From Avipropionibacterium sp050157065 (GTDB taxonomy: Bacteria; Actinomycetota; Actinomycetes; Propionibacteriales; Propionibacteriaceae), in NCBI GenBank assembly GCA_050157065.1, contig CP189573.1: a stretch of DNA of 64,000 nucleotides. One strand, written 5' to 3'. Below, in pieces: positions 15,959 through 24,900 of the stretch. Under the pieces are notes generated by a model that was not told where the DNA came from, ran no database searches, and saw only the letters and a list, made by a program, of their open reading frames with translations. The stretch's first letter is position 1. Each line of letters begins with the position of its first letter. The position numbers were made by a program, and so were the translations under genes.

Positions 15959-17260
15959 TCAATCGGTCTCGACCATGATCTGCGACAGGTCCACCTCGTA
16001 GACGGTCTGCGGCCGTCCGGCGCCGGGGTGGGCCCGCAGCCCGACCTCGGCGGCCAACCCGGCCTCGCACAGCGAGGCCAGCAGTCGCCGGGCCGAGCGG
16101 GCCTGCACCCCGTACGCATGCGCCAACTGCTGGGCGGTGATCGGTTCGTGGCCGAGGCGGCCGAGTGCGTTCATCAGCCGGCGGGCCGACAGCGGGCCGA
16201 TCCCGAGCCGGGAGGCCAGGTCGAGCACCGGCCCGGAGGTGTTCTGCAGTTGGAATCCCGGGTCGTCCTGGGCGGTGGCCGCGACCACCTGGCCGCCCGG
16301 GAACACCACGTGCGGTGTCGACTGCTGCTTGGTGAACTCCAACGCCTGCCTGGCGTTCGCCTCGGCGAAGCTGTACGAGGTCCCGGTGCCGGCCCCGATG
16401 TGGATCCGTACCTCACCACCGAACTCGGTCAGCAACGAGCGCTGGTTGTCCTTCGCCCGCTGGATGGCCTCCTCGATCACGCCACGCGTCACCGTCATCA
16501 GGAACGACCGCTCGTCCAGGTTGTTGAGCCGCCCCGAATGCTTGTGCGCCAACTTCAGCAGGTGCTGGTGCACCGTCAGCCGGGTGTTCTCGCGCTCGAA
16601 GGATGACAGCTTGCGCAACTCGGCCTCGTCGATCTCGAACAGCACCACACCCAGCTCCAGCGACCGCGACCGCACCAGCTGGTCGGCCAGATGGGCCCGG
16701 CTGAGCGCCTCGGCGAGCGTGGGACGGGTGTGGCTGATCCGCCAGACCCGTACGTCATCGGCCGCCAGGTCGGCGTACACCTGGCTGACACAGGTCATCA
16801 CCGCCTGCACCGTGCCGTCGGCCAGCAGTGCGCGGTGCTGGGCGGCCAACGCGTCCAGCCCGGACCCGTCGGCCGACAGTTCCACCAGTTCCGGCTCGGG
16901 CAACCCCAACTCGGTGAACGCGAAGATCGTGTCCGCCGCCTCCATGGTGTCGACCGACACCTTGGGCACCGTGCCCCCGTTCTCGATCAACGCCTTCGCG
17001 ATGCTGTGGTACAGGTCGGCGCCCGAGTGCGAGATGTACTGCACCTCGCTGCTGACGTCGGGGTCGTCGGCGATCAGTGCGTACGGCGCCCGGCCGGTGC
17101 ACAGGATCACCTGACAGAAGTGCGACAACTCCCGGGCCAGCGCACTCGTCTGCGCCGCGTCCTCGTACGGCCGCGGCACCAGCTCCCCGGCGAAATCGGT
17201 CCGAGTCGCCACGTCCTGGATCGCGCGCACCGAGTCCCGCGGGCCGATCAGTCCAATCAT
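15959..17260 (-). CDS. Putative transcriptional regulator with PrpR-N-like, cyclase-like and winged-helix parts
   Basis: 433 residues. The first about 170 residues resemble a PrpR-N-type sensory domain (VILCTGRAPYALI, then SGADLYHSIAKAL). The middle, about 245-345, contains a degenerate GGDEF/GTP-cyclohydrolase-III-like segment (HIGAGTGTSYSFAEANARQALE). The last about 80 residues contain a winged helix (PITAQQLAHAYGVQARSARRLL). No GGDEF catalytic signature is intact, so it is probably a ligand-sensing regulator. The ATG at 17260 fits an AAGGAGG site (17265-17271) better than the GTG just before it. Upstream are two direct copies of GGTGATTCAG (17301, 17320) that could be its own operator. It probably controls the neighbouring catabolic genes. 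Confidence 0.6.
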   Translation of the reverse strand: MIGLIGPRDSVRAIQDVATRTDFAGELVPRPYEDAAQTSALARELSHFCQVILCTGRAPYALIADDPDVSSEVQYISHSGADLYHSIAKALIENGGTVPKVSVDTMEAADTIFAFTELGLPEPELVELSADGSGLDALAAQHRALLADGTVQAVMTCVSQVYADLAADDVRVWRISHTRPTLAEALSRAHLADQLVRSRSLELGVVLFEIDEAELRKLSSFERENTRLTVHQHLLKLAHKHSGRLNNLDERSFLMTVTRGVIEEAIQRAKDNQRSLLTEFGGEVRIHIGAGTGTSYSFAEANARQALEFTKQQSTPHVVFPGGQVVAATAQDDPGFQLQNTSGPVLDLASRLGIGPLSARRLMNALGRLGHEPITAQQLAHAYGVQARSARRLLASLCEAGLAAEVGLRAHPGAGRPQTVYEVDLSQIMVETD

Positions 17261-17325
17261 CACCCCTCCTTCGTAACGGGGAACTCTATCGCCAAACGGC
17301 GGTGATTCAGGAGGGTTGGGGTGAT

Positions 17326-18312
17326 TCAGTGCGAAACCGTGTTACGGACCGCCTCCACGACGTGCTTGGCACTCGGCACGACGGCCTCCTGCAGGGCGGG
17401 TGCGGCCGGCATCGGCAGGTCGGGCAGGGCCACCCGCCGAATCGGCGCCTTCAGGTCACCGAAGCAGTCGCTCGCCGCCCTGGCCGCGATCTCGGCGCCG
17501 AAGCCGCCGGTCAGGTTCGCCTCGTGGGCGACGACCAGCCGACCCGTTCGGCCCAGCGACGCCGCCACGGTGTCGAAGTCGAGGGGGGCCAGCCACCGCA
17601 GGTCGACGACCTCCACCGAGATGCCCTCGGCCTCGAGCTCCTCGGCCGCGGCCACCGCGTCGTGCACCATCCGCGACCACGCGACCACCGTGCAGTCGGT
17701 GCCCTCGCGGACCACCTTGGCACCACCCATCGGCTCCGGGTCGATCCCAAGCCGGACCTCACCCTTGGTCGGGTAGAGCATCCGCACCTCGTGCACGATG
17801 ACCGGGTCGTCGGACAGGATCGCGGTCCGGTTCATCTGGTACGCGTCATCGGCACTCGAGGGTACGGCCACCCGCAGCCCCGGGGTGTGGGCCAGGTAGG
17901 CCTCGACCGAGTGCGAGTGCTGCGCACAGGCGCCGGGGGAGTAGCCGCCCTGGGTCCGGATCGTCAACGGTGCGGTCAGCCGACCGTTGCTGGCGTAGTG
18001 CATGTTGGCGATCTGGTTGACGACCTGGTCGAACGCGACGAAGAAGAAGTCGGCGTACATGATCTCGGCGATCGGCCGCAGCCCGGTCATCGACGCGCCC
18101 AGCGCCATCCCGAGGAACCCGGTCTCCGAGATCGGGGTGTCGAAGATGCGCTCGGCGCCGAAGTCGTTGTACAGCCCCTTGGTCGAACCGAACGGCCCGC
18201 CCGGGATCGCCACGTCCTCACCGAAGTAGATGGTGTCGTCACGGGACTCCAGGGCCCACCGCATCGCGTGCTGGACACCTTGGATGTAGCTCAGCGTCTT
18301 GGTCTCAGACAT
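17326..18312 (-). CDS. 2-oxoacid dehydrogenase E1 component, beta subunit
   Basis: 328 residues with the transketolase-like pyrimidine-binding and C-terminal domains of E1 beta subunits. Recognisable are YFGEDVAIPGGPFG, DTPISETGFLGMALGAS and the C-terminal LRWLAPLDFDTV...HEANLTGGFGAEIAA. It pairs with the alpha subunit encoded just upstream to bind thiamine diphosphate and decarboxylate a 2-oxo acid or acetoin-like substrate. The ATG overlaps the alpha stop by 8 bp. No E2 lipoyl acyltransferase or E3 gene follows, which is unusual for this family. Confidence 0.9.
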   Translation of the reverse strand: MSETKTLSYIQGVQHAMRWALESRDDTIYFGEDVAIPGGPFGSTKGLYNDFGAERIFDTPISETGFLGMALGASMTGLRPIAEIMYADFFFVAFDQVVNQIANMHYASNGRLTAPLTIRTQGGYSPGACAQHSHSVEAYLAHTPGLRVAVPSSADDAYQMNRTAILSDDPVIVHEVRMLYPTKGEVRLGIDPEPMGGAKVVREGTDCTVVAWSRMVHDAVAAAEELEAEGISVEVVDLRWLAPLDFDTVAASLGRTGRLVVAHEANLTGGFGAEIAARAASDCFGDLKAPIRRVALPDLPMPAAPALQEAVVPSAKHVVEAVRNTVSH

Positions 18313-19246
18313 GGATGTGGTCCTTCACGGTTGCCGGGTCGGGAGTGGGGGTGTTGCGGGCCGCCTCGATCGCGGCCTCCACCTGCTCGTCCACCTCGGT
18401 GTCGATGCGGTCGAAGTCGGCCGTCCGATCGCCGTGGGCCTCCCGGACCCGTACCAGCGGTTCGACCTTGCGCGCCTCGGCGACCTCACCCTTGGGCCGG
18501 TAGTGCTGCACGTCACCGGAGTAGTGCCCGACCAAGCGGGCCGTCTTGCACTCCACGATCGTGGGGCCCTCACCGTTGCGGGCGCGGCCGATGGCCCGCC
18601 CGGCCGCCTCGACGACGGCGTCGATGTCGTTGCCGTCGATGGTCTCGGCGGGAATGCCGTACGCGGCGCCCCGCTCGGACAGTTCGTCGATCTTGACCAT
18701 GTCGACGATCGGGGACATCTCGGAGTAGACGTTGTTCTCCACCACGATCACCAGCGGGGACGTCATCACCGCAGCCATGTTGAGCGCCTCGTGGACGTTG
18801 CCCTGGTTGAGGGCGCCGTCACCGATCGAGACCACGCTGACCCCGCCGGTGCGCTTGCGCTGCGCAGTGAGCGAGGCGCCCAACGCGATCGGTACGCCGG
18901 CACCGACGATCGAGTTCTCGCCCAGGAAGCCGACACCCGGGTCGGACAGGAACGGCGAGGCGGACCGGCCACCGTTGACCGCGGAGTCCTTGCCCATCAC
19001 CTCGGCGAACAGGCCGGTGACGTCGGTCCCCTTCGCCAGCGCCCAGCCGTGCCCGCGGTACGTGGCGGTCACCCAGTCGTTGCCACCCAGGTGCGAGCAG
19101 AAGCCGACCGGGATCGCCTCCTGCCCGTTGCACAGGTGGATCGACCCCGGCACCTCGCCGGCGGTCTTCAGTTCCATCATGCGTTCCTCGACGCGCCGGA
19201 TCAGGCGCATCCGGCGGTAGTACTCCGCCACGTCGGTGTTGCTCAC
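18305..19246 (-). CDS. 2-oxoacid dehydrogenase E1 component, alpha subunit
   Basis: 313 residues. The thiamine-diphosphate motif is complete (GDGALNQGNVHEALNMAA...ENN), as is the N-terminal RRVEERMMELKTAGEVPGSIHLCNGQEAIPVG split across the active-site entry. Length and motifs resemble AcoA/PdhA-type alpha subunits; the substrate could be pyruvate, acetoin or a branched or hydroxylated 2-oxo acid. The GTG start overlaps the M20 hydrolase stop as GTGA, so the series is translationally coupled. Confidence 0.9.
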   Translation of the reverse strand: MSNTDVAEYYRRMRLIRRVEERMMELKTAGEVPGSIHLCNGQEAIPVGFCSHLGGNDWVTATYRGHGWALAKGTDVTGLFAEVMGKDSAVNGGRSASPFLSDPGVGFLGENSIVGAGVPIALGASLTAQRKRTGGVSVVSIGDGALNQGNVHEALNMAAVMTSPLVIVVENNVYSEMSPIVDMVKIDELSERGAAYGIPAETIDGNDIDAVVEAAGRAIGRARNGEGPTIVECKTARLVGHYSGDVQHYRPKGEVAEARKVEPLVRVREAHGDRTADFDRIDTEVDEQVEAAIEAARNTPTPDPATVKDHIHV

Positions 19247-20487
19247 ACGGTTCCCTTCATCGGATTGTCAGGGGTGGTGGACTCGCAGGTCAGGCCGGAA
19301 ACCTCGCCGGCCAGTACCCGGCGGGTCAGGGTGGTCAGGGCGGTGACGCCGACCTCGATGGCGCCCTCGTCGGCCAGGAAGTCCGGCGAGTGCAGTGGCG
19401 CCGGCTCGGGGTCGGTCGCCGTGGCGGTGCCGAGCTTGAGGTAGAGGCCGGGGCCGAGCCGGGTCAGCCAGGCGAAGTCGTCCGCGGTCATCGGCGACCT
19501 GGGCAGCTCGGTGACGGTCAGCCCGTCCTCGGCGAGGCCGAGCGCGGCCCGGATCAGCGCCGGATGGTTCACCACGGCCGGGATGTCGCCGTCCCAGGTC
19601 ACCTCGACCTCGACGTCGTACGACCGGGCCGTACCGGCGGCGATGTCCTCGACGAGCGCGCGCATCTGCCGGCTGACCCGGTCGTCGTGGGTCCGGATGG
19701 TGCCGGTCATCTCGACCGACGGGGCCACCAGGCTCTGCGAGGCGCCACCGTGGATCGTGCCGATGTTGAAGCCGAGCATGTCGGGAGCGGCCCGACGCCG
19801 GTTCATCGAGGCGTGCAGCGAGGTGACCAACGAGCTGGCGGCCAGGATCGCGTCGCGGCCCCGGTAGGCCGAGGCGACGTGCGCACCGACGCCGCGGACC
19901 TCGATCTGGAAGGCGTCCTTGGCCGCCATCGAGATGGGGCTGTTGACGCCGACCGTGCCGCCGGGCAGGTCGGGCCACACGTGCAGTCCGAGCACCGCGT
20001 CGTAGTGGTCGTCGAGGCGGCCCGTGGCGACCACGGTGGCCGCGCCGGAGGCCTGGCCGTACGGGATCTCCTCGGCCGGCTGGAACAGGGCGGTGACCCG
20101 ACCGGCCGACGGCGGCGCGCTGAGCAGTGCGTCGATCACGCCGACCAGGATGGTCATGTGGATGTCGTGGCCACACATGTGGGCGACGCCGTCGCGGCGG
20201 GAGCTGAACGGCACCCCGCTGGTCTCGGTGACGGGGTAGGCGTCCATGTCGGCGCGCAGCAGCACCGACGGGCCGGGGCCGCGGTCGGGCAGGTGCACCA
20301 GCAGTCCGGTCTCGGCGATCGGCTCGATCGCCAGCCCCTCGAGGCCGCCGAGCAGCTGCTGCAGGTGGGCCTGGGTCTCCCGTTCGGTGAACCGCAACTC
20401 CGGGTTCGCATGGAGGTGGCGCCGGAGTTCGATCAGGGCCGCCGGGTCGAAGGTCCGACGGTCCTCGCGCGTCATGGTCTGGCTCAC
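19243..20487 (-). CDS. M20-family amidohydrolase (metallopeptidase)
   Basis: 414 residues of the M20D/amidohydrolase type that hydrolyses N-acyl amino acids or similar amides. It shows LRRHLHANPELRFTE at the start, the metal-site segments ADMDAYPV and CGHDIHM, the catalytic glutamate pair FQPAEEIPYG and a late PMTADDFAWL. Two metal ions are expected in the active site. It is coupled on both sides (GTGA overlaps) to the isomerase-like gene and to E1 alpha, so it probably releases the acid that the E1 proteins process or prepares their substrate. Confidence 0.9.
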   Translation of the reverse strand: MSQTMTREDRRTFDPAALIELRRHLHANPELRFTERETQAHLQQLLGGLEGLAIEPIAETGLLVHLPDRGPGPSVLLRADMDAYPVTETSGVPFSSRRDGVAHMCGHDIHMTILVGVIDALLSAPPSAGRVTALFQPAEEIPYGQASGAATVVATGRLDDHYDAVLGLHVWPDLPGGTVGVNSPISMAAKDAFQIEVRGVGAHVASAYRGRDAILAASSLVTSLHASMNRRRAAPDMLGFNIGTIHGGASQSLVAPSVEMTGTIRTHDDRVSRQMRALVEDIAAGTARSYDVEVEVTWDGDIPAVVNHPALIRAALGLAEDGLTVTELPRSPMTADDFAWLTRLGPGLYLKLGTATATDPEPAPLHSPDFLADEGAIEVGVTALTTLTRRVLAGEVSGLTCESTTPDNPMKGTV

Positions 20488-21386
20488 AGCAGTTCCACCC
20501 CTCGGGCGATGGCGGCCTCCCGGACCAGGTCGATGCCCTCGTACGAGGCGTCGGGACCGAGGTGTTCGACGATGAGGGCGGTGCCGTTGCGCCGCCCGGT
20601 CGGCAGCTTGGTGGCCGCCGCGAAGAACGCGTCGAGGTCGAGCACACCCTTGCCCGGCGCGACCTCGTCGATGTGGGACACCAGCTTGTCGTGCAGCACC
20701 ACGTCCTTGATGTGGCTGGTGGGGCCGTAGCGGGACGGACCGTCGGTCGGCACCATCACGTCCACCATGTGCGCCATCCGGGCGGCGTTGTCGTACACCG
20801 CGGTCGGCGAGTCGAGCATGTTCACCGGGTCGAAGTTGGCGACGATCACGTCGGAGTCCACGGCGTCGAGGACCTCACGGATCACCTCCACGCTGCGCAT
20901 CGTGGTCAGTAGGTGGCACTCGAGGGAGTAGAGCAGCCCGGCGTCGGCGATCTCCGGGGCGATCGTCGACAGCGCCTCGATCAGCCCCTCCCTCGCGCGG
21001 TCGGAGTAGTTGTCCGGGTGCGGCGAGTAGTGACTCGTGGCGGTGGGGGAGTTGGTGCCGGCGCCGGACTGGATCATCGTGGTGTCGAGGGCCTGCGCGG
21101 CCGGGATCGCGGCCCGGATCCGCTCCAGCCCTTCGGCGCGGGCGGCCGGATCGATCGAGGCGAGGTTGGCGTTGACCCCGACGTACTGCGACACGTGGAT
21201 GCCGTGATCGTCCAGCAGCGGCCTCAACTCCTTGGCCGCCTCGGCGGTCGCCGACTGCGGGATCGAGGGGAAGCCGAAGGCGAGGCAGCGGATGCCGCGC
21301 TCCGCCCAGCCGTTGACGAGGTCAGCACTGAAACCCGTCGGATCACGCGGGATGTCGCCGTTGGCGAGCCCCAAGAACATGCCCAT
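20484..21386 (-). CDS. Sugar phosphate isomerase/epimerase-like TIM barrel
   Basis: 300 residues with AP-endonuclease-2/xylose-isomerase-like TIM-barrel features: the metal-binding acids and histidines are suggested by LECHLLTT, ANFDPVNML, HIKDVVLHDK and VEHLGP. The GGAGGA ribosome-binding site about nine bases upstream supports the ATG at 21386. First gene of the minus-strand catabolic series. Family members isomerise or epimerise sugars or related keto acids; the substrate here is unknown. Confidence 0.82.
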   Translation of the reverse strand: MGMFLGLANGDIPRDPTGFSADLVNGWAERGIRCLAFGFPSIPQSATAEAAKELRPLLDDHGIHVSQYVGVNANLASIDPAARAEGLERIRAAIPAAQALDTTMIQSGAGTNSPTATSHYSPHPDNYSDRAREGLIEALSTIAPEIADAGLLYSLECHLLTTMRSVEVIREVLDAVDSDVIVANFDPVNMLDSPTAVYDNAARMAHMVDVMVPTDGPSRYGPTSHIKDVVLHDKLVSHIDEVAPGKGVLDLDAFFAAATKLPTGRRNGTALIVEHLGPDASYEGIDLVREAAIARGVELL

Positions 21387-21657
21387 GGATGTGGTTCCTC
21401 CGCAGGAGATGGCGATGCAGAAAAGTCGTTCGATTGACTCTAATCGGCCCTATTGAAGATGTCCAGTATCTGGCCACTACGTACCTAGGACCTACCCGAG
21501 GGATCGTCCGGCCGAGGTCTTGGGCGAGTTCGTGGCCGAGGTGGTGGTCAAGGGCGGGGGAGCAGTGGCGCGATCGTCGTGCTGCCGAGGTGTGTGGGCA
21601 AGGGCGAGCGGTGGGGCTGGGCACCCGTTCACCATGTGAGTGATCGGGGCGGCCGCC
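21387..21657. promoter_or_regulatory. Divergent control region between the two catabolic units
   Basis: Non-coding stretch between the divergent isomerase and SDR genes. It contains a short dyad CCAG-TAT-CTGG around 21450-21470 that could be an operator. I could not assign a convincing minus-strand promoter. Open frames crossing it look like shadows. Confidence 0.4.
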
Positions 21658-21687
21658 TTGACAGACTTGAGGTATTGCGTCCGTAAT
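21658..21687 (+). promoter_or_regulatory. Candidate leaderless promoter of the SDR gene
   Basis: A perfect TTGACA (21658-21663) is followed after 18 bases by CGTAAT (21682-21687, four of six to consensus). The expected transcription start, seven bases on, coincides with the A of the SDR ATG at 21694. No ribosome-binding site is present, in agreement with leaderless translation. Confidence 0.6.
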
Positions 21688-21693
21688 GGCCTG

Positions 21694-22419
21694 ATGGACG
21701 ACTTGGGATTGCAGGGACGCAAGGTGCTGGTGACCGGTGCAGCGAGCGGCATCGGCCGCGCCACCGCCGAGTTCCTGATCGCCCACGGGGCTGCCGTGGC
21801 GCTGCTCGACCGTGACGCCGGCCCGTGTGCCGAGCTCGGTGGCGCCGTCGCCCTCGACTGTGACGTCACCGACGCCGACGGTGTCGAGGCCGCCGTGGCG
21901 AAGGCCGCCGACACCCTCGGCGGGCTCGACGTCCTGCTGCACGTCGCCGGCATCACCCTGGAGGCGCGCACCGACCTGCGCGAGCTGAGCGAGGAGTCGT
22001 TCCGCAAGGTCGTCGACGTCAACCTGATCGGGAGCTTCCTGGTCGCGCGCGCCTGTGCACGGGTGATGGTGCCCGCCGAGGCCGGACGGATGGTCATCGT
22101 CGGCTCGCCCGCCGGTGTCACCGGCCCCAGCAGCTCGATCCCGTACGGCTCCAGCAAGGGCGGGGTGAACGGTCTGGTGATCACCTTGAACGAGCACCTG
22201 AAGAAGCACAACGTGTCGGTGATGAACTTCATGCCGAGCGCGGTCGACACCCCGTTGGTCCGCAGGTCGTTGGCCGTCGGTGAGCAGCACGGGGCCGACC
22301 CGTCGGTCACCCAGGGCTTCATGGACAAGGCGGTCCAGCCCGCCGACGTCGGCCGGGCGCTGGCGATGATGGCCTCGCCGTTGCTGTCCCACCTCCGCGG
22401 GTCGGTGTTCACCCGATGA
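21694..22419 (+). CDS. Short-chain dehydrogenase/reductase
   Basis: 241 residues of the classical SDR family. The cofactor motif is TGAASGIG near the N-terminus, then LLHVAGI, and the catalytic tetrad residues appear as N in DVNLIGSF, S in IVGSPAG and Y-x3-K in PYGSSKGG. It should oxidise or reduce an alcohol/ketone with NAD(P). The ATG at 21694 is chosen because it follows a strong leaderless promoter and precedes the Rossmann strand properly. Its stop overlaps the next start as ATGA. Confidence 0.92.
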   Translation: MDDLGLQGRKVLVTGAASGIGRATAEFLIAHGAAVALLDRDAGPCAELGGAVALDCDVTDADGVEAAVAKAADTLGGLDVLLHVAGITLEARTDLRELSEESFRKVVDVNLIGSFLVARACARVMVPAEAGRMVIVGSPAGVTGPSSSIPYGSSKGGVNGLVITLNEHLKKHNVSVMNFMPSAVDTPLVRRSLAVGEQHGADPSVTQGFMDKAVQPADVGRALAMMASPLLSHLRGSVFTR

Positions 22420-23246
22420 CCGAGGTGGCCGGCGGCGGTACCCGCCACGACAGCCACATCCACCTGTTCGAGCACGGCTTCCGCAGCGACACCGAGGCCG
22501 GCCAGGAGCTGGCCACGTACGAAGGCCTCCGGGCCGAGCACGGGATCGGTCGTGCTGTGGTGGTCGGCTTCGAGGGGAACCCGGCCCACGTCGGAAACAA
22601 CGCCTACATCACCCGGCTGGCGGCCAACCACGACTGGATCGTCCCGCTCGCCTTCGTCGACCTGGCCGCGGTGACCGCGAACCCGACGCATGCCCGCGAA
22701 CTGCGGGACGCCGGTGCGGCCGGGTGGAGTGCGTACGTGCAGCAGCCCGGGGCGGGGGCCGCTTGGGCGGAGCTGCCTGACCAGGTCTGGGACGACCTCG
22801 ACGGCGGCTCGGTGCTCAGCCTCAACATCGATCCGGGCGAGCTCGCCGCGTTGACGCCCCGGCTGGCTTCGCTGCAACACACGACGGTGCTGCTCAGTCA
22901 TCTGGGGCTGCCGGCCCGGGGCCCCGGGAGCAGCGTCGAGGAGCGACTCGCCCCGGTGGTGGCCGCGGCGCGGGCCGTACCGCGGCTGCTGGTGAAGTCG
23001 TCGGGGGAGTACGCGACCGCCGGGCCGGACGAGCAGGCACCGTTCCCGTCGGCGAAGCCGTACCTGCAGCACCTGCGCGAGCAACTGGGCGCCGAACGTC
23101 TCGTCTGGGGCAGTGACTACGTGCCGATGTTGAACCGACAGACCTTCGCCTCCCAGGTCGACCTCGCCTCGTACGGGGTGTTCGACGAGGCAGAACTGCG
23201 GCTGGTGGAGGGCGAGAACCTCGCCCGGGTGCTGCCGCACGGGTAG
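22416..23246 (+). CDS. Amidohydrolase-2 family (TIM-barrel) hydrolase
   Basis: 276 residues with the metal-binding DSHIHLFE near the N-terminus, LSHLGLPA in the middle and the WGSDYVPM aspartate near the C-terminus, as in PF04909 hydrolases that act on lactones or decarboxylate aromatic-type acids. Translationally coupled to the SDR. Together with the divergent operon it suggests breakdown of one compound through oxidation, lactone hydrolysis and thiamine-dependent cleavage; this is inference. Confidence 0.8.
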   Translation: MTEVAGGGTRHDSHIHLFEHGFRSDTEAGQELATYEGLRAEHGIGRAVVVGFEGNPAHVGNNAYITRLAANHDWIVPLAFVDLAAVTANPTHARELRDAGAAGWSAYVQQPGAGAAWAELPDQVWDDLDGGSVLSLNIDPGELAALTPRLASLQHTTVLLSHLGLPARGPGSSVEERLAPVVAAARAVPRLLVKSSGEYATAGPDEQAPFPSAKPYLQHLREQLGAERLVWGSDYVPMLNRQTFASQVDLASYGVFDEAELRLVEGENLARVLPHG

Positions 23247-23286
23247 GCTGGGGCGACCCGAGCTGACCCGACCCTGAGGATCCACG

Positions 23287-24888
23287 TTGTTCGACACCCT
23301 CTCCGACCGGCTGTCGGTTGCCTTCAAGAACCTGCGGGGCAAGGGCAGACTGACCGACGCCGACATCGACGCCACCGCCCGCGAGATCCGCATCGCGCTG
23401 CTGGAGGCCGACGTCAACCTGTCGGTGGTCAAGGAGTTCGTCGCTGCGATCAAGGAGCGCGCCAAGGGCGCTGAGCTCCACGGCGCGCTGAACCCGACCC
23501 AGCAGGTCGTCAAGATCGTCAACGAGGAGCTCATCGAGATCCTCGGTGGCCAGACCCGTGAGCTCCGCTTCGCCAAGCAACCGCCGACGGTCATCATGCT
23601 GGCCGGCCTGCAGGGCGCCGGCAAGACGACGCTGGCCGGCAAGCTGGCCAAGTGGCTGCGCGGCCAGGGCCACGCCCCGCTGCTCGTCGCGGCCGACCTG
23701 CAACGCCCGAACGCGGTGAACCAGCTGCAGGTGGTCGGCGAGCGCGCCGGGATCCACGTGTACGCCCCGGAGCCCGGCAACGGTGTCGGTGACCCGGTCG
23801 AGGTGGCCCGCTCCTCGGTCGAGCACGCCAAGCAGAAGCTGTACGACGTCGTGATCGTCGACACCGCCGGCCGACTCGGCGTCGACGAGGTGTTGATGCA
23901 GCAGGCGGCCGACATCAAGTCCGCCGTCCGGCCCGACGAGGTGCTGTTCGTCGTCGACGCGATGGTCGGCCAGGACGCGGTCAACACCGCCAACGCGTTC
24001 GCCGACGGGGTCGGCTTCGACGCGGTCGTGCTGACCAAGCTCGACGGTGACGCCCGCGGTGGTGCCGCACTGTCGGTGGCGCGGGTGACCGGCAAGCCGA
24101 TCATGTTCGCCAGCTCGGGTGAGAAGGTCGAGGACTTCGACCTGTTCCACCCCGACCGGATGGCCAGCCGGATCCTCGGTATGGGCGACATGCTCACCCT
24201 GATCGAGAAGGCCGAGGCCACCTTCGACGCCGAGGAGTCGGCGAAGGCCGCGGCCAAGATCACCGGCGGCAAGGGCACCGAGTTCGGGCTGCAGGACTTC
24301 CTCCAGCAGATGCAGGCCGTACGCCGGATGGGCCCGCTGTCGAAGGTCTTCGGGATGTTGCCGGGGATGGGCGAGATGAAGGACCAGCTCGCCAACTTCG
24401 ACGAGCGCGAGGTCGACAAGATCGAGGCGATCATCTACTCGATGACGCCGGCCGAACGGGCCGACCCGGGGATCCTGAACGGTTCGCGCCGCGCCCGGAT
24501 CGCGAAGGGCTCCGGCACCGAGGTCTCCGACGTCAACAGCTTGGTCAAGCGGTTCACCGACGCCCGCAAGATGATGAACTCGCTGGCCAACGGCTCGATG
24601 CCGGGCATGCCCGGGATGCCGGGGATGCCGGGCGGCGGTGGTGGCGGCGGCCCCCGCAAGCCGCAGGCGAAGAAGGCGAAGAAGGGCGGCAAGAAGGTGT
24701 CGGGCAACCCGGCGAAGCGGGCCAAGGGTCCGCAGCCGGCCGAACAGCAGCAACCGGTCGATCCGGCGGCGGCCTTCGGGAGCCAGGACCTCGACCCGTC
24801 GACGATGTCGCCCGAGGACCTGCAGCGGGCGATGGGTGACTTCCAGTTGCCGCCCGACCTGCAGAAGATGTTCAAGCAGGGCAAGTAG
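23287..24888 (+). CDS. ffh: Signal recognition particle protein Ffh
   Basis: 533 residues. The N domain is followed by the GTPase motifs GLQGAGKTTL, DLQRPNAV, DTAGRLGVD and TKLDGDARGG. The methionine-rich M domain that binds SRP RNA and signal peptides shows SMTPAERADP, SRRARIAKGSG and a flexible PGMPGMPGMPGGGGG linker. A basic tail (KKAKKGGKK) follows. It delivers nascent membrane proteins to FtsY. The TTG start at 23287 has GAGG about ten bases upstream and gives the family start MFDTLSDRL. Confidence 0.97.
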   Translation: MFDTLSDRLSVAFKNLRGKGRLTDADIDATAREIRIALLEADVNLSVVKEFVAAIKERAKGAELHGALNPTQQVVKIVNEELIEILGGQTRELRFAKQPPTVIMLAGLQGAGKTTLAGKLAKWLRGQGHAPLLVAADLQRPNAVNQLQVVGERAGIHVYAPEPGNGVGDPVEVARSSVEHAKQKLYDVVIVDTAGRLGVDEVLMQQAADIKSAVRPDEVLFVVDAMVGQDAVNTANAFADGVGFDAVVLTKLDGDARGGAALSVARVTGKPIMFASSGEKVEDFDLFHPDRMASRILGMGDMLTLIEKAEATFDAEESAKAAAKITGGKGTEFGLQDFLQQMQAVRRMGPLSKVFGMLPGMGEMKDQLANFDEREVDKIEAIIYSMTPAERADPGILNGSRRARIAKGSGTEVSDVNSLVKRFTDARKMMNSLANGSMPGMPGMPGMPGGGGGGGPRKPQAKKAKKGGKKVSGNPAKRAKGPQPAEQQQPVDPAAAFGSQDLDPSTMSPEDLQRAMGDFQLPPDLQKMFKQGK

Positions 24889-24900
24889 ATCGACCGTTCG

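Noticed and set aside
17326..19246. Transketolase pair
   Set aside because: The split subunits share the thiamine motif, but the alpha/beta sizes and N-terminal motifs match 2-oxoacid dehydrogenase E1, not transketolase.
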